A stretch of 64,000 nt of DNA, taken from NCBI RefSeq assembly GCF_013340285.1, contig NZ_BLVO01000004.1, positions 248,001 through 312,000 of the forward strand, given 5' to 3'. Below are positions 29,077 to 38,026 of this stretch, piece by piece. This DNA comes from Desulfovibrio subterraneus (GTDB taxonomy: Bacteria > Desulfobacterota > Desulfovibrionia > Desulfovibrionales > Desulfovibrionaceae). The notes beneath the pieces were generated by a model. It searched no databases and had not been told where the DNA came from. It was given only the letters and a program-made list of their open reading frames with translations. Each line of letters opens with the position of its first letter. Position 1 is the first letter of the stretch. The position numbers and the translations under genes were made by a program.

Positions 29077-29742
29077 TCAACGGCGCAGCTCCCACAGGCT
29101 CACGGTAACCGCCGCGGGCTGTTCGTACAGGGCCTGCGTCTGTTCCATGGAGAGCCTGTGCGCCTTCCAGCCACGCCGGTCCAGCTGTTCGAGGAAATAC
29201 ATGTACACATTTCTGTTCGGTTCCGCCACCCATGCCACACCATCGGATGCGAGCGCATGCTCCAGAAACGCCAGCACAGGTTCCACAAAACGGCGCTCAT
29301 ACATGATGTCGCCGCCCCATACATATGCAAAGGCGTGCATGGCCACGGCAGGGTATCGCCAGTCCATGACTGTCCAGAGAGGAGAGGGAACATCGTTGAT
29401 GAGCGCGTTGCGCGCGGCAAACCGCAGCGCCTGCGGTTCGTAGTCCATGGCGACCATATCAGCGCCCAGCCATGCGCCGACCAGCGCGGTAAGGCCAAGC
29501 CCGCACCCCATATCCAGACAACGCTTTCCGGCGAGCTCACCACGGCGGACATACAGCCATTCAGCAAGCACCATGCTGGAAGGCCACAGCTCGGTCCAGT
29601 ACGGAAGGCGTTCGTCATCACCGAACTCGTCATCGCCCATGGATTCCCACAACGATTCCAGATCGGCGGCCCGTTCGAGCCTCCAGTGCCTGCCGCACAA
29701 TTGCAGATCTATCTGCGGGGTATATTCCTTGAGTCCGGTCAT
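29077..29742 (-). CDS. Class I SAM-dependent methyltransferase
   Basis: A 221-residue methyltransferase. SAM-binding motif I is in KRCLDMGCGLGLTALVGAWLG (about 72-92 overall), with the acidic residue in MVAMDYEPQAL. The upstream LPYWTELWPSSMVLAEWL segment resembles the METTL21/Nnt1-like protein methyltransferase group, which often has a WxSS motif. The target is unknown; a lysine side chain is the group expectation. The gene is followed by a 148-base gap containing a small hairpin (28984-29002) before nikR. Confidence 0.8.
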   Translation of the reverse strand: MTGLKEYTPQIDLQLCGRHWRLERAADLESLWESMGDDEFGDDERLPYWTELWPSSMVLAEWLYVRRGELAGKRCLDMGCGLGLTALVGAWLGADMVAMDYEPQALRFAARNALINDVPSPLWTVMDWRYPAVAMHAFAYVWGGDIMYERRFVEPVLAFLEHALASDGVAWVAEPNRNVYMYFLEQLDRRGWKAHRLSMEQTQALYEQPAAVTVSLWELRR

Positions 29743-30131
29743 AGCACTCCTTACAGCCCTGAGCGGATGCGGCCGAACAAAAAACGTTCATGGCAAGCCG
29801 TTAACCGGGCTCTCTGCACCTCTTGCGACGGAGGCAACGAATAGCAGAATAACCGCCCCTGCGTGCGGTGCGACTGCATAGCGCACCTTGCGGGCGCAGT
29901 CCACCCTGCATACGCCCTGCAGATTGCCAGCTACAGTAAAGTAGGATACCTCTCGCACGCATCGGCAATATGCGTTCTGCCTTCAGGCAGACCATGCAAC
30001 AAGAGCGTGGCCGCACGCCTGATAACTCTGCCCTGTACAGGCCAATCTGTTGACAAGCCAGCCTGTTGCATTCAATCTGAAAGGCATGATCCGTTTCATT
30101 CGCCCTGCCCCGGCAAGGAACAGGTAAGACT
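29743..30131. other. Intergenic region upstream of bioY
   Basis: About 390 bases between two divergent genes. TTGACA at 30050-30055 has only a poor -10 match (CAATCT) 17 bases downstream. I could not find a convincing BirA operator palindrome. No gene or RNA was recognised. Confidence 0.4.
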
Positions 30132-30677
30132 ATGACCACACCACTCTCGGGACTGCACAAACAGGTCTGGACTGCAATGCTCGCGGCACTGATTGCCGTG
30201 GGAGCCATGGTGCAACTGCCCATCGGCCCCGTGCCGGTTACGCTGCAGACACTGTTCATTGTCCTCGCCGGTCTCATTCTCGGCCCCGTGCGCGGTGCTT
30301 CCGCCATGGCGCTCTACATTCTCGCGGGCATAATCGGCCTGCCCGTGTTTGCAGGCGGCAAGGCCGGATTCGCCCATATGCTCGGCCCCACCGGAGGCTA
30401 TCTTCTCGGCTATGTGGGCACGGCGCTGCTTGCCGGATTCGGTTCATCAGAAGCGGACGCGCCCCCCGGCTTCATCAAGCCCCTGCTGTGGTCGCTGGCA
30501 GGACTGGTGTGCGTGTTTGCCGTGGGCCTCGCCCAGCTCATGGCCGTTCTCGACATTTCGTTTGAAAAGGCCGTTGCCATCGGCTTTGCCCCCTTCATCA
30601 TCGGCGACCTGATCAAGGTCTTTGCAGCCGTATTCGCCTATCGCTACCTCCACAGCCGGAGACTGCTGCCGTCGTGA
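30132..30677 (+). CDS. bioY: Biotin ECF transporter S component BioY
   Basis: A 181-residue membrane protein with about six helices. The N-terminal LPIGPVPVTLQTLFIVLAGL (about 34-53) and the GPTGGYLLGY segment (about 94-103) are typical BioY motifs. It binds biotin and delivers it through an energy-coupling-factor module. It overlaps the following ATPase gene by 4 bases (GTGA). A second inserted polar loop (SEADAPPG) is seen near residue 115. Confidence 0.93.
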   Translation: MTTPLSGLHKQVWTAMLAALIAVGAMVQLPIGPVPVTLQTLFIVLAGLILGPVRGASAMALYILAGIIGLPVFAGGKAGFAHMLGPTGGYLLGYVGTALLAGFGSSEADAPPGFIKPLLWSLAGLVCVFAVGLAQLMAVLDISFEKAVAIGFAPFIIGDLIKVFAAVFAYRYLHSRRLLPS

Positions 30678-31408
30678 TTGAACTCAACTCCGTCACGTTC
30701 TCGTATCCGGGGGCTCCGTCACCTTCGCTGCGCGATATCACCTTTTCCGTTCCGGAAGGAACCCTGCTCTGCCTGTGCGGGGTAAACGGCAGCGGCAAAT
30801 CCACCCTGCTCTCCCTGCTGGCCGGACTGCACAGCCCGACCGGAGGCACGCTCTCGGTTGCGGGGTTCAGCTCCCCCGGCAGGGAAGACAAGCTGCGCGG
30901 ACTTTCCGCACTGGTGCTGCAGGATGCCGACCTGCAGATCATAGGCTCCACCGTTGCAGAAGACATGATGCTGGCCTTTCCGCACGGGCTTGCCGGCGCT
31001 GAGGAAACAGCCATGGACATGGCAACGCGGTTCGGACTGGCTGACCACTGGCACTCCCCCGTGCAGACCCTTTCGTACGGCCAGAAGCGAAAACTCTGTC
31101 TGGCGGTAGCCCTGCTCGGCTCCCCCGGCCTGCTCCTGCTGGACGAGCCCTTTTCCGGACTGGATTATCCCGCCATCCGCGAAATGCGCGCCATTCTCAT
31201 GCGCAACAAGGAAAGCAAGCTCACGCAGATAATATCCGTGCACGATCTGGAATCCGTCATCGACCTTGCCGACAGCATGGTTGTGCTGCACGCAGGCGGG
31301 CAGGTGCGCCACGGCACGCCGGAGACCGTGCTGGACGGCATTGCCGCCTACGGCGTTCGCCCCCCATGCTCATGGCAACGCGGCCGCGGCATAGTGCCCT
31401 GGGAATAA
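30674..31408 (+). CDS. ECF/ABC transporter ATP-binding protein (BioM-like)
   Basis: A 244-residue ATPase starting with GTG. Walker A is GVNGSGKST (about 35-43), the signature is LSYGQKRK (about 135-142), with Y in place of the usual G, and Walker B is LLLLDEPFSGLD (about 153-164). The switch histidine is in SVHDLES. It is coupled to bioY and so most likely energises biotin uptake. No gene for the T component (BioN/EcfT) is adjacent; it must be elsewhere or BioY works without it. Confidence 0.88.
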   Translation: MIELNSVTFSYPGAPSPSLRDITFSVPEGTLLCLCGVNGSGKSTLLSLLAGLHSPTGGTLSVAGFSSPGREDKLRGLSALVLQDADLQIIGSTVAEDMMLAFPHGLAGAEETAMDMATRFGLADHWHSPVQTLSYGQKRKLCLAVALLGSPGLLLLDEPFSGLDYPAIREMRAILMRNKESKLTQIISVHDLESVIDLADSMVVLHAGGQVRHGTPETVLDGIAAYGVRPPCSWQRGRGIVPWE

Positions 31409-31447
31409 GCCGCCGCCCGCCTCACCTTCAAAATCCATAGGTATGCC

Positions 31448-32098
31448 ATGCCCTTCCAACCGATAGAAATGTCTGCATGGAAGAGAAGGTCCTATTTTGA
31501 GCACTTTCTCAACACTGTTCCCTGCGGCTACAGTGCGACAACCGATCTGGATATAACCCGCCTCGCAAACGCCCTGAAGACCGGCGGATTCAAGTCCTAT
31601 CCCGCGCTCATTCATGCCCTGTGCACCATCGTCAACAGGCATGCAGCCTTCCGCACGGCCTTCGGTGCCTCCGGTGAACCGGGAATATGGGACGACATGC
31701 ACCCCGCCTACACCATATTCAGCGCAAAGCATGAGACATTTTCCAGCATCTGGACCGAATATCATGCTGATTTCACGGTATTTCATGAGCGCTATCTCCA
31801 CGACTGCGGACGCTTTGCCGACATACCGGAACTCTTTCCCAAACCGGATACGCCGGAAAATGTCTTCCCCATTTCAAGCCTTCCGTGGGTGCCTTTCACT
31901 GCCTTCAACCTGAATGTGCAGTCTACGTCTCCCTATCTGCTGCCCATATTCACCTTCGGCAAATTCAGAAAAGACGGGAAGGCCATCACGGTTCCGCTCT
32001 CCTCGCAAGTGCACCATGCCGTATGCGACGGCTACCATCTGGGACAATTCCTTCAGGATCTGCAAAACCACCTGAACGAGCCGGAGCACTGGCTGTAA
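31448..32098 (+). CDS. Type-A chloramphenicol acetyltransferase-like protein
   Basis: A 216-residue protein with the CAT fold: an N-terminal MSAWKRRSYFEHFLN segment, a central FTAFNLNVQSTSPYLLPIFT stretch, and the catalytic histidine in QVHHAVCDGYHLGQFL (about 191-206). Enzymes of this type transfer an acetyl group from acetyl-CoA to chloramphenicol. Many environmental relatives act on other small acceptors, so resistance is not proven. It follows the bioY-ATPase pair by 39 bases and may be co-transcribed. A repeat-flanked terminator follows. Confidence 0.83.
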   Translation: MPFQPIEMSAWKRRSYFEHFLNTVPCGYSATTDLDITRLANALKTGGFKSYPALIHALCTIVNRHAAFRTAFGASGEPGIWDDMHPAYTIFSAKHETFSSIWTEYHADFTVFHERYLHDCGRFADIPELFPKPDTPENVFPISSLPWVPFTAFNLNVQSTSPYLLPIFTFGKFRKDGKAITVPLSSQVHHAVCDGYHLGQFLQDLQNHLNEPEHWL

Positions 32099-32110
32099 TG
32101 TACGCAAAAA

Positions 32111-32140
32111 CGCCCCGCAACCTACGGCTGCGGGGCGTTT
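32111..32140 (+). terminator. Terminator T1 after the acetyltransferase gene
   Basis: CGCCCCGCA (32111-32119) pairs with TGCGGGGCG (32129-32137), followed by TTT. Left flank of repeat copy 2; its loop (CCTACGGC) closely resembles the right-flank hairpin loop. Confidence 0.8.
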
Positions 32141-32143
32141 CAG

Positions 32144-32300
32144 ACTGCTGACAAAGTCATTTCTGGTATTTTTTGGCTCCGCCGGGCAGGAACCTAACGT
32201 TCCTGCACCTCGTATAAGCGATGAAAATCCGTTTTTGGACTTCGGTTCCGGCTTAACGGGAATGTGGTTTTACTGAAAACTAGGGTTTGTCATTAACCTG
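32144..32300 (+). repeat. Convergent-junction repeat, copy 2
   Basis: A 157-bp copy starting ACTGCTGACAAAGTC and ending ATTAACCTG. It is nearly collinear with copies 1 and 3 and contains the perfect hairpin GCAGGAAC/GTTCCTGC. The ends hold a perfect 7-base inverted repeat, TGACAAA and TTTGTCA. It is located between the convergent acetyltransferase and alcohol dehydrogenase genes. Confidence 0.9.
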
Positions 32301-32301
32301 A

Positions 32302-32336
32302 AGCGCCCCGCTGCCTTACGGCTGCGGAGCGCTTCT
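32302..32336. terminator. Terminator T2 before the alcohol dehydrogenase gene
   Basis: AGCGCCCCGC (32302-32311) pairs with GCGGAGCGCT (32324-32333) with one mismatch. Its loop CTTACGGCT is almost the same as in T1 of this copy. The tail is weak (TTCTCATT). Confidence 0.65.
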
Positions 32337-32354
32337 CATTACATTGCCATTCGG

Positions 32355-33539
32355 CTAACTATACGCTTCCTCAAATATCTCCGTCACCACCCGCAGGTTC
32401 ATCTGGGTGGGGGTCAGGTTATACAGTCCGCCCATGGTCTCCATGGAGTTGGCCGCAAGCGTGGCCATCTCGTCCCTGTGCACGCCATAGTCGGAGAGCT
32501 TAAGGTCAGACAGGCCCACATCATGAATCAGTTTTTCCAGCGCTCCCACAAAGGCAAAAGGCTGGTCCTTCGCAGGTATGCTTTCCATCTCCACGCCCAT
32601 GAAATAGGCAAGGTCCACCATGCGGTCAGGAACATAGCGGGTGAGATAGCGGAAATACGGCACCGAAATCATGACAAGCCCTGCGCCATGAGGAATCTCC
32701 GGATGGTAGGCCGACAAGGCATGCTCCATGGAGTGGTGCGAGATACACGACGAGAGCGACTCGCACACACCGGCGGCGGTAGACGCCCACGAAAGCATGG
32801 TGCGGGCTTCTATGCGGCTGCCGTCCTGCACCACCTGCGGCAGGAACGAGGTGATAAGGCTCACCGACTGCTGTGCGAGCAGGTCGCTGGTGGGCTGGCG
32901 GGCATGGGAAAGATAGGCTTCCACCGCATGGAAAAAAGCATCCATGCCGGTCATGGCCGTCACACGGGGCGGCACGGTCAGCGTCAGACGCGGGTCGACA
33001 ATGGAAAGCGCGGGATAGGTGGAATCGTTCCCCCAGCCGATTTTCTCCTTTGTCTGCTCGCGGGTGATGACGGTCCACGGGTCGGCCTCAGTCCCGGTTC
33101 CCGCAGTGGTGGGAATGGCCACAACGGGCAGTGCCGGTTTGGGTGGCACCTGACGCCCGCCGGTTCCGCTGGGCATGTAGTCCCAGTAGTTGCCGGGGTT
33201 GTTGGCCATAAGCGCTATGGCCTTGGCCGAGTCGATGGAACTGCCTCCGCCAAGACCTATAATGAAATCACAACGTTCTTCGCGGGCAAGAGCGGCACCT
33301 TCGGTAACGTGCTCAAGCACGGGATTTGCCTGAATCTTGTCGAACACCACGGATTCCGCATCGTTCTGGGCAAGCAGGGTCTGCACGAGCTGCATATAGC
33401 CGTGCGTTACCATGGACCCGCCCGCGCTTATGACGAGCAGGGCCTTTTTACCGGGAAGGTAGGTGGTGGTCCCAAGCTCCTTGAGCTTGCCGGGACCAAA
33501 AATGATGCGGGTGGGCATATGAAACAGAAAGTTGATCAT
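32355..33539 (-). CDS. Iron-containing alcohol dehydrogenase
   Basis: A 394-residue group III alcohol dehydrogenase. The NAD-binding GGGSSIDSAKAIAL is at about residues 95-108. The metal ligands are the aspartate and histidine of MDAFFHAVEAYLS and the two histidines around ISHHSMEHALSAYHPEIPHG. The GTGTEADPWTVIT segment is typical. GGAG precedes the ATG. Such enzymes interconvert alcohols and aldehydes; in sulfate reducers they often serve ethanol oxidation. The specific substrate cannot be read from sequence. Confidence 0.92.
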   Translation of the reverse strand: MINFLFHMPTRIIFGPGKLKELGTTTYLPGKKALLVISAGGSMVTHGYMQLVQTLLAQNDAESVVFDKIQANPVLEHVTEGAALAREERCDFIIGLGGGSSIDSAKAIALMANNPGNYWDYMPSGTGGRQVPPKPALPVVAIPTTAGTGTEADPWTVITREQTKEKIGWGNDSTYPALSIVDPRLTLTVPPRVTAMTGMDAFFHAVEAYLSHARQPTSDLLAQQSVSLITSFLPQVVQDGSRIEARTMLSWASTAAGVCESLSSCISHHSMEHALSAYHPEIPHGAGLVMISVPYFRYLTRYVPDRMVDLAYFMGVEMESIPAKDQPFAFVGALEKLIHDVGLSDLKLSDYGVHRDEMATLAANSMETMGGLYNLTPTQMNLRVVTEIFEEAYS

Positions 33540-33644
33540 GAATGCATCTCCTTATGCTGAGCCGAGCGTACGACGGAGAACGGCAAAGGTGAATGATAGG
33601 CATGTGTAGCTCCGTTATTATCTCGGAACCCACTGAAATAGAAC

Positions 33645-33671
33645 GGGCGGTTCCCTGCGCGGGAACCGCCC
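33645..33671 (-). terminator. Terminator of the M18 aminopeptidase gene
   Basis: GGGCGGTTCCC (33645-33655) pairs perfectly with GGGAACCGCCC (33661-33671). Only a short T-rich tail (GTTCTATTTC) follows on the minus strand. Confidence 0.7.
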
Positions 33672-33680
33672 GATTGTGTC

Positions 33681-35120
33681 TTACGCCTGCAGGAAAGCCG
33701 TATACGCCTTGACCGTGGCGTACAGGTCCGCCTTGCTGGCCAGCTCGAAGGGGCTGTGCATGGCAAGGATGGGCGGTCCGAAATCGATGATGTCCATGCC
33801 GTATGCCGCCAGATACATGGCAACGGTTCCGCCGCCGCCAAGGTCCACACGGCCTAGCTCGGCCATCTGCCACGGCACACCGGCGGTATTCATCACGCCG
33901 CGCAGCCAGCCCACGTATTCGGGATGGGCGTCGTTGGCTTCGTACTTGCCACGGTGCCCTGTGAACTTGCAGAAGCAGGGACCAAAACCGATGGTGGCCG
34001 AGTTGAGCTTTTCGTGCAGGTCCTGATAGTCCGGGTCCAGCGCGCCGTGCACGTCTGCGGAAACGGCCTTGGTGTTCAGCATCACATCGCTGAAGCGTGC
34101 CGAGGGAGCCCAGGCCTGAATCAGGTCCTCAACGCAGTATTCAAAGAAGCGCGACTTGGCACCGGTGGAGCCTTCGGAACCAATCTCTTCCTTGTCCCAC
34201 AGCAACACGGTCTGAGTAAATTCGGGCGTATCGCCGGACAGCAGCGATTCCAGCGCGGCAAAGCAGCAGATGCGGTCGTCCTGACCGTAGCCGCCGATAA
34301 GGGCGCGATCCAGCCCCACGAAACGGGCGGGACCTGCGGGAACGGCCTGCAGTTCTGCGGAATACAGATCTTCTTCGCGGATATCGTACTTGGCGTTCAA
34401 CAGTTCCAGCACGCGACGCTTGATTGCGTCCTTGGGTGCGTCCTTGGGTGCGTCCTTGGGTGCGTCCTTTGCAGCTTCCTTGGACGTATCCGCAGCTTCC
34501 CCTTCTTCGCCCTTCTTCGCGTCAACGGGGCGATGGCCGAGGATGATGTTCATCTTTTCGGCTTCAAAGGCTTCGGAAAGTACCTGCTTGGCCTGATTCT
34601 GTGCAAGGTGGGGCAGAAGGTCCGCAATGGCGAAAACGGGATCGCCCGCATCTTCCCCAATGTTCACCTTCTTCACTTCGCCATCCTGCCGCACGATAAC
34701 ACCGTGCAGCGCGAGCGGGCGGGAGAACCACTGGTGCTTGCGTATGCCGCCGTAGTAATGGGTTTTGGCCTGTCCCACGCCACATGCCTCGTAAAGGGGG
34801 CGCTGCTTCAGGTCCACGCGGGGCGTATCCGCATGCGCTCCCACAAGGCGCAGACCCTGCGAAAGAGCACGCCGTCCCTTGCGGGCGATGAAAATGGTCT
34901 TGCCCTTGAACACCCGGTACACGAGATCATGCCCGAAATTGGTGGTGTAGCCTGCGCCGCGCAGACGCTCCACCACATAATCGATGGTTTCGCGCTCGGT
35001 CTTGCAGGTGGAAAGAAAATCTACGTAACGGTTTGCAAGTTCGTCCATGGCGGCAAGGCTGTCATCGTCGCCGTAGATTTCCCAGCAGCTTTTGGGGGCA
35101 AGTTCAAGGGTGTCGCTCAT
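33681..35120 (-). CDS. M18-family aminopeptidase
   Basis: A 479-residue zinc aminopeptidase. Metal-ligand segments are LVGAHADTPRVDLK (histidine, about 92-105), IGGYGQDDRIC (aspartate), LLWDKEEIGSEGSTGA (glutamates) and the late PPILAMHSPFELASKAD (histidine). A non-conserved insertion (about 205-235) contains repeated APKD units and probably is a surface loop. GGAG precedes the ATG. M18 enzymes remove N-terminal residues from peptides in the cytosol and often form dodecamers. Confidence 0.92.
   Translation of the reverse strand: MSDTLELAPKSCWEIYGDDDSLAAMDELANRYVDFLSTCKTERETIDYVVERLRGAGYTTNFGHDLVYRVFKGKTIFIARKGRRALSQGLRLVGAHADTPRVDLKQRPLYEACGVGQAKTHYYGGIRKHQWFSRPLALHGVIVRQDGEVKKVNIGEDAGDPVFAIADLLPHLAQNQAKQVLSEAFEAEKMNIILGHRPVDAKKGEEGEAADTSKEAAKDAPKDAPKDAPKDAIKRRVLELLNAKYDIREEDLYSAELQAVPAGPARFVGLDRALIGGYGQDDRICCFAALESLLSGDTPEFTQTVLLWDKEEIGSEGSTGAKSRFFEYCVEDLIQAWAPSARFSDVMLNTKAVSADVHGALDPDYQDLHEKLNSATIGFGPCFCKFTGHRGKYEANDAHPEYVGWLRGVMNTAGVPWQMAELGRVDLGGGGTVAMYLAAYGMDIIDFGPPILAMHSPFELASKADLYATVKAYTAFLQA
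34428..34475. repeat. 12-bp tandem repeat inside the M18 gene
   Basis: Four direct units based on GCGTCCTTGGGT, the last ending TTTG, encode consecutive APKD units in a poorly conserved loop. Length variation here would keep the frame because each unit is four codons. Confidence 0.85.
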
Positions 35121-35139
35121 TATGCTGTCTCCTTCCGGC

Positions 35140-35212
35140 CCGATGGCCTGATGATCTGGTCGCCTGACGGCCTAGTCGCCTGATCGCCTGACGGCCTGGT
35201 CGCCTGCCGGAA
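35140..35212. repeat. Degenerate direct repeats upstream of the M18 gene
   Basis: The gap between selA and the M18 gene contains repeated units of the type GGTCGCCTGACGGCCT, at least four imperfect copies. They are noncoding and of unknown role; the M18 gene promoter should lie in or beside them. Confidence 0.7.
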
Positions 35213-35263
35213 TATGGCTTGTTATCATAGTGTGGCCGGAGCGCGAAGCTCCGATAAAAATCT

Positions 35264-36679
35264 CTATTTATGCATTCCCTGCCGCAGGGCATCGCAGACC
35301 AGCGGAAATTCGGCATCCGTCAGGGTGCGCGGGTCAAGACAGAAGGCATTATCCTCAAGCCGTCCCACCAGAGGCGGATGCGTATCCAGCAGGCGCTGCT
35401 TCAGCTCCGTTGCCGAAGCCGCAACAGGCATGATGCGCACCAGCGTTGTGGGCAGGTCGCGTTCGGGGAAGGAACCGCCCCCCACGCGTGAAGCACCCTC
35501 ATGCAGGGCAACGGTGCACAATTCACCCAGTTCGCGCCGCACTCTGGCTGCCAGCTTTTTCGCCCGCACCTTGAGTTCATCCGCAGAGGCCGTGATCATG
35601 GCAAGGGTAGGAATCTCGCGCCGTGCCTTTTCCGGGTCCGCATACAGGCGCAGAGTCGCTTCCAGCGCGGCAAGGGTCATCTTGTCGATACGCAGGGCGC
35701 GGTTCATGGGATTCTTCTTGATGCGGTCTATCCACGCCTTGCGGCCTACGATAATGCCCGCCTGCGGCCCCCCCAGCACCTTGTCGCCGGAGAAGGTGAC
35801 CACATCCGGCCCTGCTCCCACCACCTGCTGCACGGTGGGCTCATCGCCCATACCCATGCCGCTGAAATCGTGGAAGCTGCCGCTGCCGAGGTCTTCCAGC
35901 ACGGGCAGGCCGCGCTGTTTGCCCAGGGCAACCATCTCTTCCAGCGTCACTTCCTTGTGGAAGCCCACAATGCGGTAGTTGGATGTATGCACGCGCAGCA
36001 GTGCGGCGGTCTCTTCGGTAATGGCATTTTCGTAGTCGCGCAGGTGGGTGCGGTTGGTGGCACCCACTTCGCGCAGACGCGCCCCGCTCTTTTCCATGAC
36101 TTCGGGAATACGGAAGCTGCCGCCGATTTCCACCAGCTGCCCGCGCGAAACAATGACCTCGCGCCCCTTGCACAGTGTATCGAGCACCAGCATGACAGCG
36201 GCGGCGTTGTTGTTCACCACAAGCCCAGCTTCGGCTCCGGTCACCTGACAGAGAATACGCTCGACATGGCTGTAGCGGCTGCCGCGTTCGCCGGTAGCAA
36301 GATCGAACTCAAGGTTGGAATAATGGGCACAGGCTTCGCGTACCGCTTCCACCGCCGTGTCCGCCAGCAGGGAACGGCCGAGGTTGGTATGCACCACCAC
36401 GCCCGTGCCGTTGAGAACCCGCCTGAAATGAGGGCGGGACTTGGCCCGCACATATGCGGCCATGCGCGGCAGCAGCGATTCCAGCGACAGCTGCTCGGGC
36501 AGCTCATACAGACCGCCGCGAATCTCTTCACGGCAGACATCCAGAAATCCGTTCACATGATCACGCACAATGGCGCGGGGTACGCTGAAGAGGGAATCTT
36601 CTCCCCTGACTGCGGGCAGATTCGCAAGGGCGTCCAAGGCCCTGTCTACCGAAGGCAGTGCGCGGAATAGCTGAGACAC
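35264..36679 (-). CDS. selA: L-seryl-tRNA(Sec) selenium transferase SelA
   Basis: A 471-residue PLP enzyme that converts seryl-tRNA(Sec) to selenocysteinyl-tRNA(Sec) using selenophosphate. The PLP lysine lies in FSGDKVLGGPQAGI (about 290-303). RVLNGTGVVVHTNLGRSLL (about 85-103) and GERGSRYSHVE are diagnostic. It starts with GTG and has AAGGAG upstream. Its presence implies selenoprotein synthesis in this organism; selB, selD and selC are not in the window. folC lies directly upstream on the same strand. Confidence 0.96.
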   Translation of the reverse strand: MSQLFRALPSVDRALDALANLPAVRGEDSLFSVPRAIVRDHVNGFLDVCREEIRGGLYELPEQLSLESLLPRMAAYVRAKSRPHFRRVLNGTGVVVHTNLGRSLLADTAVEAVREACAHYSNLEFDLATGERGSRYSHVERILCQVTGAEAGLVVNNNAAAVMLVLDTLCKGREVIVSRGQLVEIGGSFRIPEVMEKSGARLREVGATNRTHLRDYENAITEETAALLRVHTSNYRIVGFHKEVTLEEMVALGKQRGLPVLEDLGSGSFHDFSGMGMGDEPTVQQVVGAGPDVVTFSGDKVLGGPQAGIIVGRKAWIDRIKKNPMNRALRIDKMTLAALEATLRLYADPEKARREIPTLAMITASADELKVRAKKLAARVRRELGELCTVALHEGASRVGGGSFPERDLPTTLVRIMPVAASATELKQRLLDTHPPLVGRLEDNAFCLDPRTLTDAEFPLVCDALRQGMHK

Positions 36680-36736
36680 GGTGCGGCTCCTTTGATGTCT
36701 TTTGCTGTCTGCAGAGTTACGGTGCGGTCTTTCCGG

Positions 36737-38026
36737 CTAGTCCCGTTCCAGACACTTGGGGCGAAGTGTAAAGAACTCGCCCAGTAAATACAAGGAACCG
36801 CAGAGCAGAACCACCTCATTTGCTGCATCTTTTTCAGCCGCAGCCTTTTTGGAAAGTCGCAGGGCTTCTCCGAGAGAAACGCAGACTCTGGCCCTGTCGC
36901 CGACCAGCGCCTTGAGCTCTTCCGGTGGCATGGCGCGCTCATTGTCCGCAATGGGCGGCAGGAATATCGGGCCGGTGGAAAGCGAAAGCAGCTGCGGAAT
37001 GATATCATCCAGCGGCTTATCTTTCATGCAGCCGAAAATGATGGCAGCGGGACGGATGTCGAGCGCCTTGAGCGATGCCTTGAGCGCCACGAACGCGTGC
37101 CCGTTATGCGCACCGTCCAGAATCAGCGCAGGATGATCGGCCTGTGCCTCCACAGCCTGCATACGGCCCGCTATCCACGCATCGGCAAAGCCGAGTTCCT
37201 TCACGTCGTCCCAGTCCATGATGGGCGGCGGGCTCCAGCCATACTTGTCCACCAGCAGCTTGAACGCGCCGAGCGCGAGACAGGCGTTATCCTTCTGGTG
37301 CGGCCCCATAAGACCGAAGCGGGGATTTTCCGGCATGGTGATGAGTTCTTCTGCCATGTGCAGCGTGGTGCTCTGCTGTGCCGCCACATCGCGCAGCACG
37401 GCCAGAGCGGCTTCGTCCTGCACATTGGTGACTACAGGCACACCTTTGCGGATGGCACCGGCCTTGTCGCGTGCAATATCCTCAATACGGTTACCCAGGA
37501 TTTGCTGATGGTCAAAGGCAATGGGCGTGTAAACGGTTACGTCCGTCGCCAGCGCGGTGGTGGCGTCGTACAGCCCGCCCAGACCGGCTTCCATGACGGC
37601 GAGATCCACTTCGTAGTCGTAGAAGGCAAGCACCGCGAGCACGGTGAGAAATTCGAAATAGGTCAGCGTATCTCCGCCCGCTTCCATAATATCGTTGGCA
37701 AGGTCGCACCATTCCTCTTCGTCCAGCATCTGGCCGTTGATGCGCACCCGTTCACGCGGTGTGGTGAAATGCGGCGAGGTGTACAGGCCCGTATTCAGCC
37801 CCGTGGACTGCGCCAGAGACGACATGAAGGCAGAGGTGCTGCCCTTGCCGTTGGTGCCGAGCACATGTGCCACCGCATAAGGCGGACGGCGCAGTTCCAG
37901 CTCGTCCAGAACCGTGGTGATACGGTCGAGGCTGAGGTCCATATTAAAAAGGCCCAGCTTATCAAGATAGGCCTCAAACGCGTCGTATGTGAGAAAATGA
38001 TTACGTTCTGTTTCCGTTTCGCTCAT
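36737..38026 (-). CDS. folC: Folylpolyglutamate synthase / dihydrofolate synthase
   Basis: About 429 residues from ATG at 38026 (MSETETERNHFLTYDAFEAY). The P-loop GTNGKGSTSAFMSSL (about 47-61) and TSPHFTTPRERVRING (about 72-87) are typical of the Mur-ligase-like FolC family. GLGGLYDATTALA and LDGAHNGHAF fit as well. It adds glutamates to folates and may also make dihydrofolate. An in-frame start at 38062 would add 12 proline- and alanine-rich residues and is less likely. Confidence 0.94.
   Translation of the reverse strand: MSETETERNHFLTYDAFEAYLDKLGLFNMDLSLDRITTVLDELELRRPPYAVAHVLGTNGKGSTSAFMSSLAQSTGLNTGLYTSPHFTTPRERVRINGQMLDEEEWCDLANDIMEAGGDTLTYFEFLTVLAVLAFYDYEVDLAVMEAGLGGLYDATTALATDVTVYTPIAFDHQQILGNRIEDIARDKAGAIRKGVPVVTNVQDEAALAVLRDVAAQQSTTLHMAEELITMPENPRFGLMGPHQKDNACLALGAFKLLVDKYGWSPPPIMDWDDVKELGFADAWIAGRMQAVEAQADHPALILDGAHNGHAFVALKASLKALDIRPAAIIFGCMKDKPLDDIIPQLLSLSTGPIFLPPIADNERAMPPEELKALVGDRARVCVSLGEALRLSKKAAAEKDAANEVVLLCGSLYLLGEFFTLRPKCLERD

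Noticed and set aside
30050-30078. Promoter TTGACA-N17-CAATCT for bioY
   Set aside because: The -10 box matches poorly, so it is mentioned but not called as a feature.
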